From Candidatus Dadabacteria bacterium (GTDB taxonomy: Bacteria > Desulfobacterota_D > UBA1144 > Nemesobacterales > Nemesobacteraceae), in NCBI GenBank assembly GCA_009840385.1, contig VXNX01000005.1, positions 124,001-188,000 of the forward strand: 64,000 nt of DNA, in the 5' to 3' direction. The position numbers were made by a program, and so were the translations under genes. Shown here piece after piece: positions 52,857 through 60,659 of the stretch. Below the pieces are notes generated by a model that saw only the letters and a list, made by a program, of their open reading frames with translations, was not told the origin of the DNA and searched no databases. How positions within the stretch are numbered: the first letter of the stretch is position 1; each line of letters starts with the position of its first letter.

Positions 52857-53459
52857 TCAATCTTCTGCCGTTTCGTGCTCTATCAGTGAAAGCGCCCTTT
52901 CGGCAGCCTCCTTTATCATCATGTTCTCATTCTGCTCAATCAATGCCGCCGCAAAGCAATAGAGAACCAGTTTTTCGCGTGCGGTAAAGAGGGGTTTATT
53001 ATACAATTTCCCCCCTTTACCCTTCACTCGGAAGTATTTAACGCTCAAATATGAAGACGTGTGTTTTTTGAGGCACTTTATTAATTCCTCCCAGGAAATT
53101 GGACTTATCTTTTCGGTCTCAGCGCAATCGTTAATTCTTGGAGCTATATTTGTACGTATCCATTCTTCGCCTGGACCCTTATCCCGCAATTTCTTGTAAT
53201 CAGAGTACAAATCGTGCTTAAGTTCCTCGGGAAAGTCAGGAAAGAACCAAAGCGAAAGAGTACGTAGAGATTGCTCCACCGACACCAGAGTCAATTCGAA
53301 AGAAACAGTGTGGAGGAGGTCAATATCATAGGAGTGACAAGTACTCGCACACAAAGCCGATGCGAATTTATGGGCTTTCGCGGCGTGCATCAGTCGCATT
53401 TTTGTATCCCTTTTGGTCTCTATTGTTTTTTTAGAGTACCATTCCTCACCTAGCGTCAT
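52857..53459 (-). CDS. unknown helical protein, possibly HEPN-like
   Basis: This encodes 200 residues. The core SFELTLVSVEQSLRTL...LKHDLYSDYKKL has the spacing of HEPN-type helical domains (Glu/Leu helix followed by a HDL turn and helix), and a KKHTSSYLSVKYFRVKG segment follows. HEPN proteins are often toxins or defence RNases, but the catalytic Arg-x4-6-His motif is not clear here, so this is inference. A truncated paralogue lies at 51599-52099. Two in-frame starts each sit in a copy of a 15-bp repeat. The upstream one (53459) has GGAGGG. Confidence 0.55.
   Translation of the reverse strand: MTLGEEWYSKKTIETKRDTKMRLMHAAKAHKFASALCASTCHSYDIDLLHTVSFELTLVSVEQSLRTLSLWFFPDFPEELKHDLYSDYKKLRDKGPGEEWIRTNIAPRINDCAETEKISPISWEELIKCLKKHTSSYLSVKYFRVKGKGGKLYNKPLFTAREKLVLYCFAAALIEQNENMMIKEAAERALSLIEHETAED
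53397..53411. repeat. 15-bp direct repeat, copy 1
   Basis: CATTTTTGTATCCCT recurs exactly 60 bp away at 53457-53471. On the minus strand each copy ends in an in-frame ATG of the same gene. Confidence 0.6.
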
Positions 53460-53471
53460 TTTTGTATCCCT
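53457..53471. repeat. 15-bp direct repeat, copy 2
   Basis: This is the second copy of the 15-bp repeat, carrying the upstream start ATG (53457-53459) and a better ribosome site than copy 1. Confidence 0.6.
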
Positions 53472-53613
53472 CCAACATCAAAGTTGTATAACATTGTATA
53501 TGATTTCCAGAAATGATCCCTCGGGGACCCTGCGAGATTTTTGGCCGCAATGGGGGGGGGCGTTGTGGGGGCCTTTCCGTTAAGAGAGGCCCTTTTCCGG
53601 TACACTGTAAAGC

Positions 53614-54288
53614 ATGGATACAAGGGCCCTGATCACGCATATTGAACCCTTGCCCGTTGGCGATGGCGATCTTTACAGGGAGCCTTACCGCTTACTGAAA
53701 TACCAAAAGCAATTCCTACGGGGAACTTTCAAGCCGGGGATCATGCGGGCGGGTTTCACTTTGGGACGTGGAGGTGGCAAGACTGGATTAGCTTCGACTC
53801 TCGCTCTCTCCGCGTTGCTTCCCGATTCTCCCCTACATAGGCCTGGGTTTGAGACTGCGGTAATCGCGTCGAGTTTTGTGCAAGCGGTGATCTACGGGCA
53901 GGCGGTGAAAACGTCCCTTGAATTGATGGGCAAGAGCTTGGGTACTCACGGGGATTTTCGGGTACTCGATTCCCAGAATACCTTTGAACTGGTAAACTGA
54001 GCGACCGGTTCCCGGCTCAAGGTTTACGGGAGCGATAGGAAGAGGGCCCACGGATTGCGCCCGAATTTGATACTTGCCGATGAGCCCGCGCAATGGGAGA
54101 TCGGCGGGGAAAGGCTTGCCCCGGCGTTGCGTACCGCTCTCGGGAAAAGGAAGGGAACGCGTATGCTTGCCTTCGGTATCCGTCCCGATAGTGAGACTCA
54201 CTGGTTTGAGCGTATGCTTACCGAGAAAGACCCTTCCGTTTTCTCGATGGTTTTCACGGCGTCCCGGGAGCTCCCCTGGGAAGGATAG
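53614..54288 (+). pseudogene. phage terminase large subunit remnant with in-frame stop
   Basis: The N-terminal ATPase part is recognisable: the Walker A variant GRGGGKTGL near residue 52, then after an in-frame TGA (53998-54000) the same frame continues with GSRLKVYGSDRKRAHG and Walker B LILADEPAQW. The frame ends at a TAG (54286-54288), far short of a nuclease domain. It is the packaging motor of a tailed phage, now broken by a nonsense mutation and a 3' deletion. Confidence 0.75.
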
Positions 54289-54452
54289 TAGAGGCCGAGC
54301 TATCGGCAAAACTTTTTCCGATCACTATTGAATGGCAAGAGCTTAGAGCTTCCGACCTTAAAGGGAGAGCTTGAGCAGTTCAAAGCCTAGCGGCGGCCGG
54401 AGTAAATCAGGAAAGGGCCCTAGAGATGGCCGGCCTGATAATTGAAGGTTAG
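54285..54452 (+). pseudogene. phage portal protein C-terminal remnant
   Basis: A frame starting across the terminase end reads IVEAELSAKLFPITIEWQEL, then LRASDLKGRA, TGA (54372-54374), then AVQSLAAAGVNQERALEMAGL. This is the usual C-terminal pattern of HK97-type portal proteins (GRARAVQSL), with the expected Arg codon CGA changed to TGA. The deletion joining terminase to portal lies near 54280. Confidence 0.6.
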
Positions 54453-54463
54453 AAAATTACGTA

Positions 54464-55138
54464 CTATTGTTCCCAAGACCACTTAGGTTTAGGCAGTTCT
54501 TGTTTTAATATATCTTTTTCTAACATATCAAGAAGTTCTTCTATTGAATCGGCAAAATCGTCGTACTGTTTTTTTAGTTCCGGTGCGTATCCTTTAAGTT
54601 TCTGTAGGGCGTGGTCCCTTAATGCTTCGAATCCCGCGGCTTCTGTTCCATACTTAACACTGAGTGATTGTGATTGATAAGCTGATGGATTTGTTTGCTT
54701 AGCTATTGTCTCGTTGTACCTATCATCTGCTTCGTTATACTCAGACAAAAACTCGGTGTTCACCTTAAACCCATCTATAAGAGCTTGTAACAAGATATAC
54801 ACGTTCACTATCTTATCCCTTAGTTCTGGGTCATCAATATGACCGATATGATTAGCATTTGAGCGGTAGATGGTCAAATAATCCGGAGAAAGAAATGAAC
54901 GGAAGTCAAGAAACCTTGTTTCTTCGTACTCCACCCAGAAAGGTTCTACTGGTTTAATAAGTTTTTCCCAGAGTGTATTGAGTTCTTGGTAAAACGCTTT
55001 TTTGACAGCTTTATTTCTATCTTTCCGGCGTTTCTCATCACGTTCTTCTTGTCCTTTAAGCGTTTTGTATACACCTAGAAGAGTGATAAAACCGACTATT
55101 GCAGCACTAATTACGCCAGACCAAAATTCACATCCCAT
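54464..55138 (-). CDS. unknown single-TM protein with long helical domain
   Basis: This encodes 224 residues. One N-terminal membrane helix (about 6-27) is followed by a basic stretch (KGQEERDEKRRKDRNK) and a helix-rich cytoplasmic domain ending in acidic helices (DSIEELLDMLEKDIL). The ATG follows AAGGAG. It lies between the phage remnant and tRNA-Ser, a typical cargo position. No family is recognised. Confidence 0.65.
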   Translation of the reverse strand: MGCEFWSGVISAAIVGFITLLGVYKTLKGQEERDEKRRKDRNKAVKKAFYQELNTLWEKLIKPVEPFWVEYEETRFLDFRSFLSPDYLTIYRSNANHIGHIDDPELRDKIVNVYILLQALIDGFKVNTEFLSEYNEADDRYNETIAKQTNPSAYQSQSLSVKYGTEAAGFEALRDHALQKLKGYAPELKKQYDDFADSIEELLDMLEKDILKQELPKPKWSWEQ

Positions 55139-55254
55139 AAATTTTTCTCCTTATTATTCTTTTATCAAGCTGTTTCTATTGTGGGATATAAAAGGGTATC
55201 CCCTTCCCCAATCCTCCGAAAATCCTTTCTTTTCAGGCAGTTAGAAATTTATAA

Positions 55255-55346
55255 TGGCGGAGAGAGTGGGATTCGAACCCACGAGGGAGCGTAAACCCCC
55301 TACACGCTTTCCAGGCGTGCACCTTCGGCCACTCGGTCATCTCTCC
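55255..55346 (-). tRNA. tRNA-Ser(GGA)
   Basis: A class II tRNA on the minus strand: acceptor GGAGAGA/TCTCTCC, anticodon stem CACGC/GCGTG with loop CTGGAAA (anticodon GGA), a long variable arm, T-loop TTCGAAT, and encoded CCA (55255-55257). It borders the accessory island and could be its integration target. Confidence 0.95.
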
Positions 55347-55433
55347 GTGCAGTTTTCTGTTCTAATGACACTACGGAACTGTCGTTTTTTCGGGAGTTGC
55401 ATAAACAATTTTCCGCAGTTTGTGAAAAACCTT

Positions 55434-55472
55434 CTCTAGTTTAACAAGAGAATCGGGTTTGTTAAACTAGAG
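55434..55472. repeat. 14-bp perfect inverted repeat at the NUDIX start
   Basis: Arms CTCTAGTTTAACAA (55434-55447) and TTGTTAAACTAGAG (55459-55472) flank an 11-nt loop. The right arm ends two bases before the ATG at 55475. It could be an operator for a dimeric repressor or an mRNA hairpin blocking initiation. Confidence 0.6.
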
Positions 55473-55474
55473 AA

Positions 55475-56011
55475 ATGCCGAAGAAATGGAAGCTTCAAAA
55501 AAGCATTCCGCTTAACGATTACAAAATTTTTTCAACGAAAAAGAAAAGCAGCGTTTCTCCCAGAGACGGTGCCGTCCACGACTTCTACGTAGTGGACGCT
55601 CCCGACTGGGTTAACATTATCGCCGTTACGCCCGTCGGTGAAATAGTTCTGATAAAGCAATTTCGCCACGGCACTGGAGAGGTTACCCTTGAGATTCCGG
55701 GTGGAATGGTTGACCCTGGGGAAAGTCCTGTTGAATGTGCGCGCAGGGAACTGCTCGAGGAGACGGGCTTCACATCCACTCAGTGGGAGCAGATAGGGTG
55801 CGTCAGGCCGAACCCGGCTTTTATGTCAAACTCCTGCTATACCTTCCTTGCATCTGGCTGTGAGCGGACTTCGGAACCGTCTTTTGACACTACAGAGGAC
55901 ATAGAAACCCTGCTTGTTTCTTCGCAGGAAGTGAAACGATACATAAGGGAAGGGACCATAGATCACTGCATAGTGATAGCGGCGTTAGGGTTTTACTTTC
56001 TTGCGCAGTGA
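55475..56011 (+). CDS. NUDIX hydrolase, ADP-ribose pyrophosphatase type
   Basis: This encodes 178 residues. The NUDIX box is complete (GGMVDPGESPVECARRELLEETG), preceded by LIKQFRHGTGEVTLEIPGG as in ADP-ribose pyrophosphatases. It would hydrolyse ADP-ribose or related nucleotide sugars. The start is abutted by a 14-bp inverted repeat and has no visible ribosome site outside it, suggesting regulated or leaderless translation. Confidence 0.87.
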   Translation: MPKKWKLQKSIPLNDYKIFSTKKKSSVSPRDGAVHDFYVVDAPDWVNIIAVTPVGEIVLIKQFRHGTGEVTLEIPGGMVDPGESPVECARRELLEETGFTSTQWEQIGCVRPNPAFMSNSCYTFLASGCERTSEPSFDTTEDIETLLVSSQEVKRYIREGTIDHCIVIAALGFYFLAQ

Positions 56012-56061
56012 TTCTGTTGATTTATCCCGGTTTAGTGAGAATAATAGTCCCCTATCTTAAA

Positions 56062-56145
56062 GGGCGGGTGGCGGAATAGGTAGACGCGACGGCCTCAAAA
56101 GCCGTTGGGCTTTGGCCCGTGAGGGTTCGATTCCCTCTCCGCCCA
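56062..56145 (+). tRNA. tRNA-Leu(CAA)
   Basis: A class II tRNA: acceptor GGGCGGG paired to TCCGCCC with a terminal G-U, anticodon stem ACGGC/GCCGT with loop CTCAAAA (anticodon CAA), T-loop TTCGATT. CCA is not encoded, unlike the other tRNAs in the window. Confidence 0.95.
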
Positions 56146-56192
56146 GAAAAAAACATCCGCTTTTTCCTGCTTTCGGTAAAAACCCGCGATTC

Positions 56193-57341
56193 TCAGTACC
56201 TGGCCATGTCGGAGTCGTACTTCTCGGCCCACTCGTCTATGCCGCCTTTTAGGTTCTTAACCTTGCTGAAACCCTGCTCGGCAAGGAAAGTCGCCGCCTT
56301 CATGCTTCTTCCACCATGGTGGCAGTGGATGACTATTTCATCCTGCGGGTCGAGTTCGTCCGTTCTGTCCTTGAGCTCGCCAAGGGGAATCAGTGTTGAA
56401 CCTTCGATGTTGCATATTTCGTACTCATGGGGCTCTCTTACGTCGATCAGAACGACATCGGACTTGTTTTCCTTAATATGGCTGAACTCCTCAACGGTTA
56501 TCTCCTCGACCTTGGGTTTTTCCTCTTCAACCTCTTCGCCTCGGCCGATGCCGCAGAACTCCTGATAGTCTATGAGCTCGGTTACGGTGGCGTTCTCACC
56601 GCAGACGGGGCAGTCGGGATCTTTTCTGAGCTTGAGTATTCTCGGCTCCATATTGAGAACATCAATGAAAAGAAGCCTCCCTATAAGAGGTTCTCCCTCA
56701 CCGATTATAAGCTTCACGACCTCGGATGCCTGCATCGTTCCCACAACTCCCGGCAGTATTCCAAGCACTCCTCCTTCGGCGCAGCTCGGCACCAGTCCCG
56801 GGGGAGGGGGCTCCGGATAGAGACACCTGTAGCAGGGACCTCTTTTCGCGTCGAACACGCTTACCTGTCCCTCGAACCTGAATATGCTTCCGTAGACGTT
56901 CGGAATTCCTAGGAAAACGCAGGCGTCGTTTGTGAGATACCTTGTGGCGAAATTGTCCGTTCCGTCAACGACCACGTCGTAGTCCTTCATGATATCCATG
57001 GCGTTATCCGAATTCAGCATTTCGTTATAGGTAACGATATTGGTATCGGAGTTAAGCTCCAGGAGGCGGTCCCTCGCGGATTCCACCTTGGGCGTGCCCA
57101 CGGTCTTCTCGCTGTGGATCACCTGTCTTTGCAGGTTGCTGAAGTCCACGACGTCGAAATCCAGTATTCCCAAGGTGCCGACCCCCGCGGCCGCGAGGTA
57201 GAGAGCAAGCGGAGACCCAAGCCCTCCGGCGCCGATACACAGGACCCTTGCGTTTTTGAGTTTCTTCTGTCCCTCAATGCCGACTTCGGGCATTATAAGG
57301 TGCCTGCTGTACCTTGTTATCTCCTGATTGCTCAAGTCCAT
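56193..57341 (-). CDS. moeB: MoeB/ThiF-type adenylyltransferase fused to rhodanese
   Basis: This encodes 382 residues. The E1-like domain (about 1-250) has GAGGLGSPLALYLAAAG, the NLQRQV segment, and zinc Cys pairs (CYRCLYP and CPVCG). The rhodanese domain (about 280-375) has the active-site loop CHHGGRS. It adenylates sulfur-carrier proteins such as MoaD or ThiS and may load the sulfur itself (MoeZ type). The exact carrier is unknown. It is a single gene with no molybdopterin genes nearby. Confidence 0.9.
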   Translation of the reverse strand: MDLSNQEITRYSRHLIMPEVGIEGQKKLKNARVLCIGAGGLGSPLALYLAAAGVGTLGILDFDVVDFSNLQRQVIHSEKTVGTPKVESARDRLLELNSDTNIVTYNEMLNSDNAMDIMKDYDVVVDGTDNFATRYLTNDACVFLGIPNVYGSIFRFEGQVSVFDAKRGPCYRCLYPEPPPPGLVPSCAEGGVLGILPGVVGTMQASEVVKLIIGEGEPLIGRLLFIDVLNMEPRILKLRKDPDCPVCGENATVTELIDYQEFCGIGRGEEVEEEKPKVEEITVEEFSHIKENKSDVVLIDVREPHEYEICNIEGSTLIPLGELKDRTDELDPQDEIVIHCHHGGRSMKAATFLAEQGFSKVKNLKGGIDEWAEKYDSDMARY

Positions 57342-57497
57342 TTTGAATACCTTCCTTGTGAATCTGGAATTATAAAATGTTCAAACAGTAAAGTTAGTAC
57401 ATGATTTGTGTATTTTCAAACCACAAACGCAACTGTCCCGTCAGTTTGAGAAACGGGAATTTTTCCCGGGGATCGGAACAACCGGATTCTGAGTTCC

Positions 57498-57701
57498 CTA
57501 GGAAGTCTTTACTACGTTGGTTGCGGTGGGTCCTTTCTTACCTTGAACGATCTCAAAGTTTACTTCATCACCCTCATTGAGAGTCTTGTAGCCTTCGCCC
57601 TCAATAGCGGTGTAATGAACAAAAACATCATCCTGCACTTCGGCGGATGTTATAAATCCATAGCCCTTGGAGCTATTAAACCATTTTACAGTTCCCTGCA
57701 T
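57498..57701 (-). CDS. cold-shock (CspA-family) protein, copy 1
   Basis: This encodes 67 residues. It has the cold-shock domain with RNP1-like KGYGFITS and RNP2-like VFVHYTAI motifs. It binds single-stranded nucleic acid. It differs from the neighbouring copy at only a few positions and the C-terminus. A consensus promoter and a roughly 35-nt leader lie upstream. Confidence 0.93.
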   Translation of the reverse strand: MQGTVKWFNSSKGYGFITSAEVQDDVFVHYTAIEGEGYKTLNEGDEVNFEIVQGKKGPTATNVVKTS

Positions 57702-57735
57702 TTATAATACCTACCTCTAAATTAATATTTGCGGG

Positions 57736-57764
57736 ATTATCCCACACCTATATTGCTTTGTCAA
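57736..57764 (-). promoter_or_regulatory. promoter of cold-shock gene copy 1
   Basis: Minus strand TTGACA (57759-57764), 17 bp, GATAAT (57736-57741). It is matched at the same distance in copy 2. Confidence 0.6.
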
Positions 57765-57858
57765 ACTGCACTTCCTCCGTTCCCAGAGGAAATTCTGGGT
57801 GCGGAGGAAAACAATAGCAGTTCTCAAAACGTTTCGCAGTATAACTGCGTGCGTATCA

Positions 57859-57877
57859 AATCCGCGCAAAGCGGATT
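57859..57877 (-). terminator. hairpin after cold-shock gene copy 2
   Basis: AATCCGC-GCAAA-GCGGATT, a 7-bp stem with a 5-nt loop, directly after the copy 2 stop. A short T-run (TTT) follows on the minus strand. The same hairpin occurs at 58239-58257. Confidence 0.5.
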
Positions 57878-57878
57878 C

Positions 57879-58079
57879 TCAGACAGGCACAACGTTGGTT
57901 GCGGTGGGTCCTTTTTTACCTTGAGTGATCTCGAAGCTTACTTCGTCACCCTCATTGAGAGTCTTGTAGCCCTCGCCCTCAATAGCGGTGTAATGAACAA
58001 AAACATCATCCTGCACTTCGTCGGATGTTATAAATCCATAGCCTTTGGAGCTATTAAACCATTTTACAGTTCCCTGCAT
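57879..58079 (-). CDS. cold-shock (CspA-family) protein, copy 2
   Basis: This encodes 66 residues. It is nearly identical to copy 1 through [28 protein letters not shown] and [11 protein letters not shown], with differences at [18 protein letters not shown] and the last residues. It has its own consensus promoter in the duplicated leader. Confidence 0.93.
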   Translation of the reverse strand: MQGTVKWFNSSKGYGFITSDEVQDDVFVHYTAIEGEGYKTLNEGDEVSFEITQGKKGPTATNVVPV

Positions 58080-58115
58080 TATAATACCTACCTCTAGAAA
58101 TTTAATATCCGCGGG

Positions 58116-58144
58116 ATTATCCCGGAACTCTATTACTTTGTCAA
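58116..58144 (-). promoter_or_regulatory. promoter of cold-shock gene copy 2
   Basis: Minus strand TTGACA (58139-58144), 17 bp, GATAAT (58116-58121). Transcription would start about 25-30 nt before the ATG. Confidence 0.6.
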
Positions 58145-58238
58145 ACAGTATTTTCTCTGTCTCCGGGAAAAATTCCGGGTGAAGAAGAAAACAATAGTGG
58201 TTCTCAAAACTTTTCGCAGTATAATTACGTGCATCTCA

Positions 58239-58257
58239 AATCCGCGCAAAGCGGATT
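58239..58257 (+). terminator. second copy of the AATCCGC hairpin
   Basis: The same 7-bp stem and GCAAA loop as at 57859-57877. Here TTTTT follows on the plus strand. With no plus-strand gene upstream it is probably a leftover of the duplication unit. Confidence 0.45.
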
Positions 58258-58277
58258 TTTAAGCAGGTATAAGATCA

Positions 58278-58832
58278 ATGGAAGACAGGAAAAGAAAAAG
58301 AATTTACATTTTCTGCGTAGTGCTGTTTCTGCTTGGAGGGGGGCTTTTTTTCTATAACGTCGTGAAAAGTTTCAGCGGGCTTGGCTCAACGCTCAGCGAA
58401 TATACTTTTCCCGGAAGCCACTCCATCCAGCTTGAAGAGAGTGGGCTTTATTCAATCTACCACCAGTACAAGAGCGTTTCCGATGAAGGAAGGACAAGCA
58501 GTGAATCCGTCGAGGAGAGCTCCATAGTCGTTTACCTGAAAAAAGTTCCGGGCACCGAAAACATAGAACTCAAGGTGCCCGATTCAAAGAAAAGATATAG
58601 CTACATGGGAAAGAAGGGAGTTAAGATCCTTGAGTTCGAAAACCCCGAGCCGACGGGTTACCTGATCGAGTCATTCTTAAGCGCTCCTTCCCGGGACGCC
58701 TCTTACACTCTGGTCCTTGAGCACGGATTCGAGATAACGAGGCTTAAGGGAATACTACTCTCCCAGGCGTTTTTGCTCGCCCCGACCCTTTTCGCGATAA
58801 TACTTTTCATGCGCACCTACATAAGGAGCTGA
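58278..58832 (+). CDS. unknown membrane protein with periplasmic domain
   Basis: This encodes 184 residues. There are two membrane helices, one near each end (about 9-27 and 160-178), with a soluble domain of about 130 residues between them that is rich in beta structure (LKVPDSKKRYSY, YTLVLEHGF). The N-terminus is strongly basic (RKRKR). The family is not recognised. The exonuclease gene starts 10 bp downstream, so they may be cotranscribed. Confidence 0.65.
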   Translation: MEDRKRKRIYIFCVVLFLLGGGLFFYNVVKSFSGLGSTLSEYTFPGSHSIQLEESGLYSIYHQYKSVSDEGRTSSESVEESSIVVYLKKVPGTENIELKVPDSKKRYSYMGKKGVKILEFENPEPTGYLIESFLSAPSRDASYTLVLEHGFEITRLKGILLSQAFLLAPTLFAIILFMRTYIRS

Positions 58833-58841
58833 CCACAACGG

Positions 58842-59702
58842 ATGTTCAGAGACGTAAAATCCCGGGTTCTTGCTTTTGATATAGAGTGGGTTCCCGACCC
58901 GGAGTCGGGAAAGGTGGCGTACGAACTTCCGCAGGACATGCCCGACCGCGAGGTGATCGAGTTCATGTGGGAGCAGGGCGGGGCGACCGAGGAAGAGCCC
59001 ATGCCGTTTCTTAAGACGGTTCTCTCCAAGATAGTCTCGATCTCGATGGTCTTCCGGGAATCTGATAGGGACGGAGCCGCGGCAAGACTCAAGCTTCACT
59101 CCATCCCGTCGATTCCGACTTCCGGCGAAGACTGTTCCGAGAGAAGAATCATAGAAGACTTTTTCAAGATTCTCGACAAGCACCACCCGCAGCTTGTGGG
59201 GTACAACACCTCGGGGGCCGACATACCGATTCTGGCGCAGAGAATGATCAAGCACGGGCTGCAGGGCGGTTTTTTCACGGAAAGGCCTAACAGGCCGTGG
59301 GAAGGCGCTGATTTCTTCGCCAGGGGAAGCGACTGGAACGTCGATTTGATGCGCTGCGTAAGCACGTGGGGGAAGGGCACCCCGTCTCTTCACGAGATAT
59401 CGGTTGTTAGCGGAATCCCGGGAAAAATGGGGGGCGTTGACGGAAAGCAGGTCGCTCCAATGTGGCTTGAGGGCCGACTTGACGAAATAGTCGCCTATAA
59501 CGAGTGCGACGCACTTACGACCTATCTGCTTTGGCTCAGGATGGCCCATTCGATTGGACATTTTCACTCCGAGCAGTACGCAGAGGAGCAGCGGTTGCTT
59601 CGCGGCATGATAAAAAAAGAGTCAGAAAGTCCCCATAGGAGCCACCTTCAGGATTACCTCTTAAAGTGGAAGAGTCTGAGCGGGGGTGCGGCCGATGAGT
59701 GA
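58842..59702 (+). CDS. PolB-like DEDD 3'-5' exonuclease
   Basis: This encodes 286 residues. Exo I is LAFDIEWVPD (Asp, Glu), Exo II lies in VGYNTSGADIPIL (Asp), and Exo III is IVAYNECDALTTYLLW (Tyr, Asp). Together they match the family of predicted DNA-polymerase-B-type exonucleases without a polymerase domain (PF10108 type). It probably acts in repair or nucleic acid processing. Its end overlaps trhO by 8 bp. Confidence 0.85.
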   Translation: MFRDVKSRVLAFDIEWVPDPESGKVAYELPQDMPDREVIEFMWEQGGATEEEPMPFLKTVLSKIVSISMVFRESDRDGAAARLKLHSIPSIPTSGEDCSERRIIEDFFKILDKHHPQLVGYNTSGADIPILAQRMIKHGLQGGFFTERPNRPWEGADFFARGSDWNVDLMRCVSTWGKGTPSLHEISVVSGIPGKMGGVDGKQVAPMWLEGRLDEIVAYNECDALTTYLLWLRMAHSIGHFHSEQYAEEQRLLRGMIKKESESPHRSHLQDYLLKWKSLSGGAADE

Positions 59703-60657
59703 GCGACAGGACAACTGCGGAGTCGCCGTTCTCTCTTTCTACAAGTTCGTGGACCTTGACGATCTTGTGGAGATAAAGAACTCTCTGCTTTTGCTTTGCG
59801 AGAAAAACGGGATAAACGGCACCTTCATCCTGACATCGGAGGGAATAAACGCCACGGTTGCCGGTCCGCCCGAATCCATAGACCGGCTAATCGCCTATCT
59901 TGAGAACGCCCCTAGGTTCTCAGGCATGCAGTACAAGCTCAGTTACAACGAGAAAAGCCCCTTTCACCGCCTCAAGGTTAAATTCAAAAAGGAACTGGTA
60001 CCTATGGGAGTCGGCGGAATAAAGCCGCAGCGCCTCTCGGGGCAACGCGTTTCGCCTGAGCGGTGGAACGAGCTTATAAGCCGCCCCGACGTGCTTGTTA
60101 TAGACACGAGAAACGATTACGAAAACCGCGTCGGAACCTTCAGGGGGGCCGTAAACCCGGAGACTGACCATTTCAGGGAGTTTCCCGAGTACGTAGAGAA
60201 GAACCTCGACCCCCGCGAGCACACGGAGATAGCGATGTTCTGCACGGGCGGGATAAGGTGCGAAAAAGCGACCTCGTATCTTCTTGAGAGGGGGTTTAAG
60301 CGGGTGTATCAGCTTGAAGGGGGAGTGCTTTCATACCTCGAGCAGGTTTCTAGGGAACAGAGTCTCTGGGAAGGGGAATGTTTTGTGTTCGACGACCGTA
60401 CCTCAGTCGGCCACGATCTTGTGAAGGGAACATGGAGCACGTGCAGGAACTGCAGGGAGCCGGTATCTGCGGAGGAGAGGAGGTCCGAGGGGTTCCGGGA
60501 GGGGGTATCCTGTCCCCGCTGCCACGCGGAGCTTACTCCCGAGAGAATTTCGTCACTTGAAGAGAGACAGAAGCAGATGAGACTTGCCCGGGAGAGGAAC
60601 CAGAAACACCTCGGGGCCGTTATAAGAAGGGGAAACACAAGACTGGCGCAGGGATGA
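59695..60657 (+). CDS. trhO: tRNA uridine(34) hydroxylase, rhodanese family
   Basis: This encodes 320 residues from the ATG at 59695 with GGGGGTG upstream. The N-terminal YceA domain (SFYKFVDLDD, GINGTFILTSEGINATV) is followed by a rhodanese domain with CTGGIRCEKAT catalytic loop and a C-terminal zinc-like Cys set (CRNC, CPRC). TrhO hydroxylates U34 of certain tRNAs using oxygen. It is coupled to the exonuclease gene by an overlap. Confidence 0.9.
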   Translation: MSERQDNCGVAVLSFYKFVDLDDLVEIKNSLLLLCEKNGINGTFILTSEGINATVAGPPESIDRLIAYLENAPRFSGMQYKLSYNEKSPFHRLKVKFKKELVPMGVGGIKPQRLSGQRVSPERWNELISRPDVLVIDTRNDYENRVGTFRGAVNPETDHFREFPEYVEKNLDPREHTEIAMFCTGGIRCEKATSYLLERGFKRVYQLEGGVLSYLEQVSREQSLWEGECFVFDDRTSVGHDLVKGTWSTCRNCREPVSAEERRSEGFREGVSCPRCHAELTPERISSLEERQKQMRLARERNQKHLGAVIRRGNTRLAQG

Positions 60658-60659
60658 CC

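Larger units (their letters stand above)
57498..58257. repeat. tandem duplication of a 380-bp cold-shock gene unit
   Basis: Two units (57498-57877 and 57879-58257) each hold the coding region, a leader, a promoter and a distal hairpin in the same order and spacing. The non-coding parts are still clearly alignable, including an AACAATAG and a TTTCGCAGTATAA segment, so the duplication is fairly recent. Confidence 0.75.

Noticed and set aside
53614-54452. TGA recoding (suppressor phage) to explain the internal stops in terminase and portal frames
   Set aside because: Host genes use TGA as a stop, no suppressor tRNA is seen, and the region also carries a deletion, so decay is the simpler explanation.
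55254-55439. 61-residue plus-strand ORF beginning MAERVGFEPTRERK
   Set aside because: It is the antisense of tRNA-Ser(GGA), a frequent annotation artefact.
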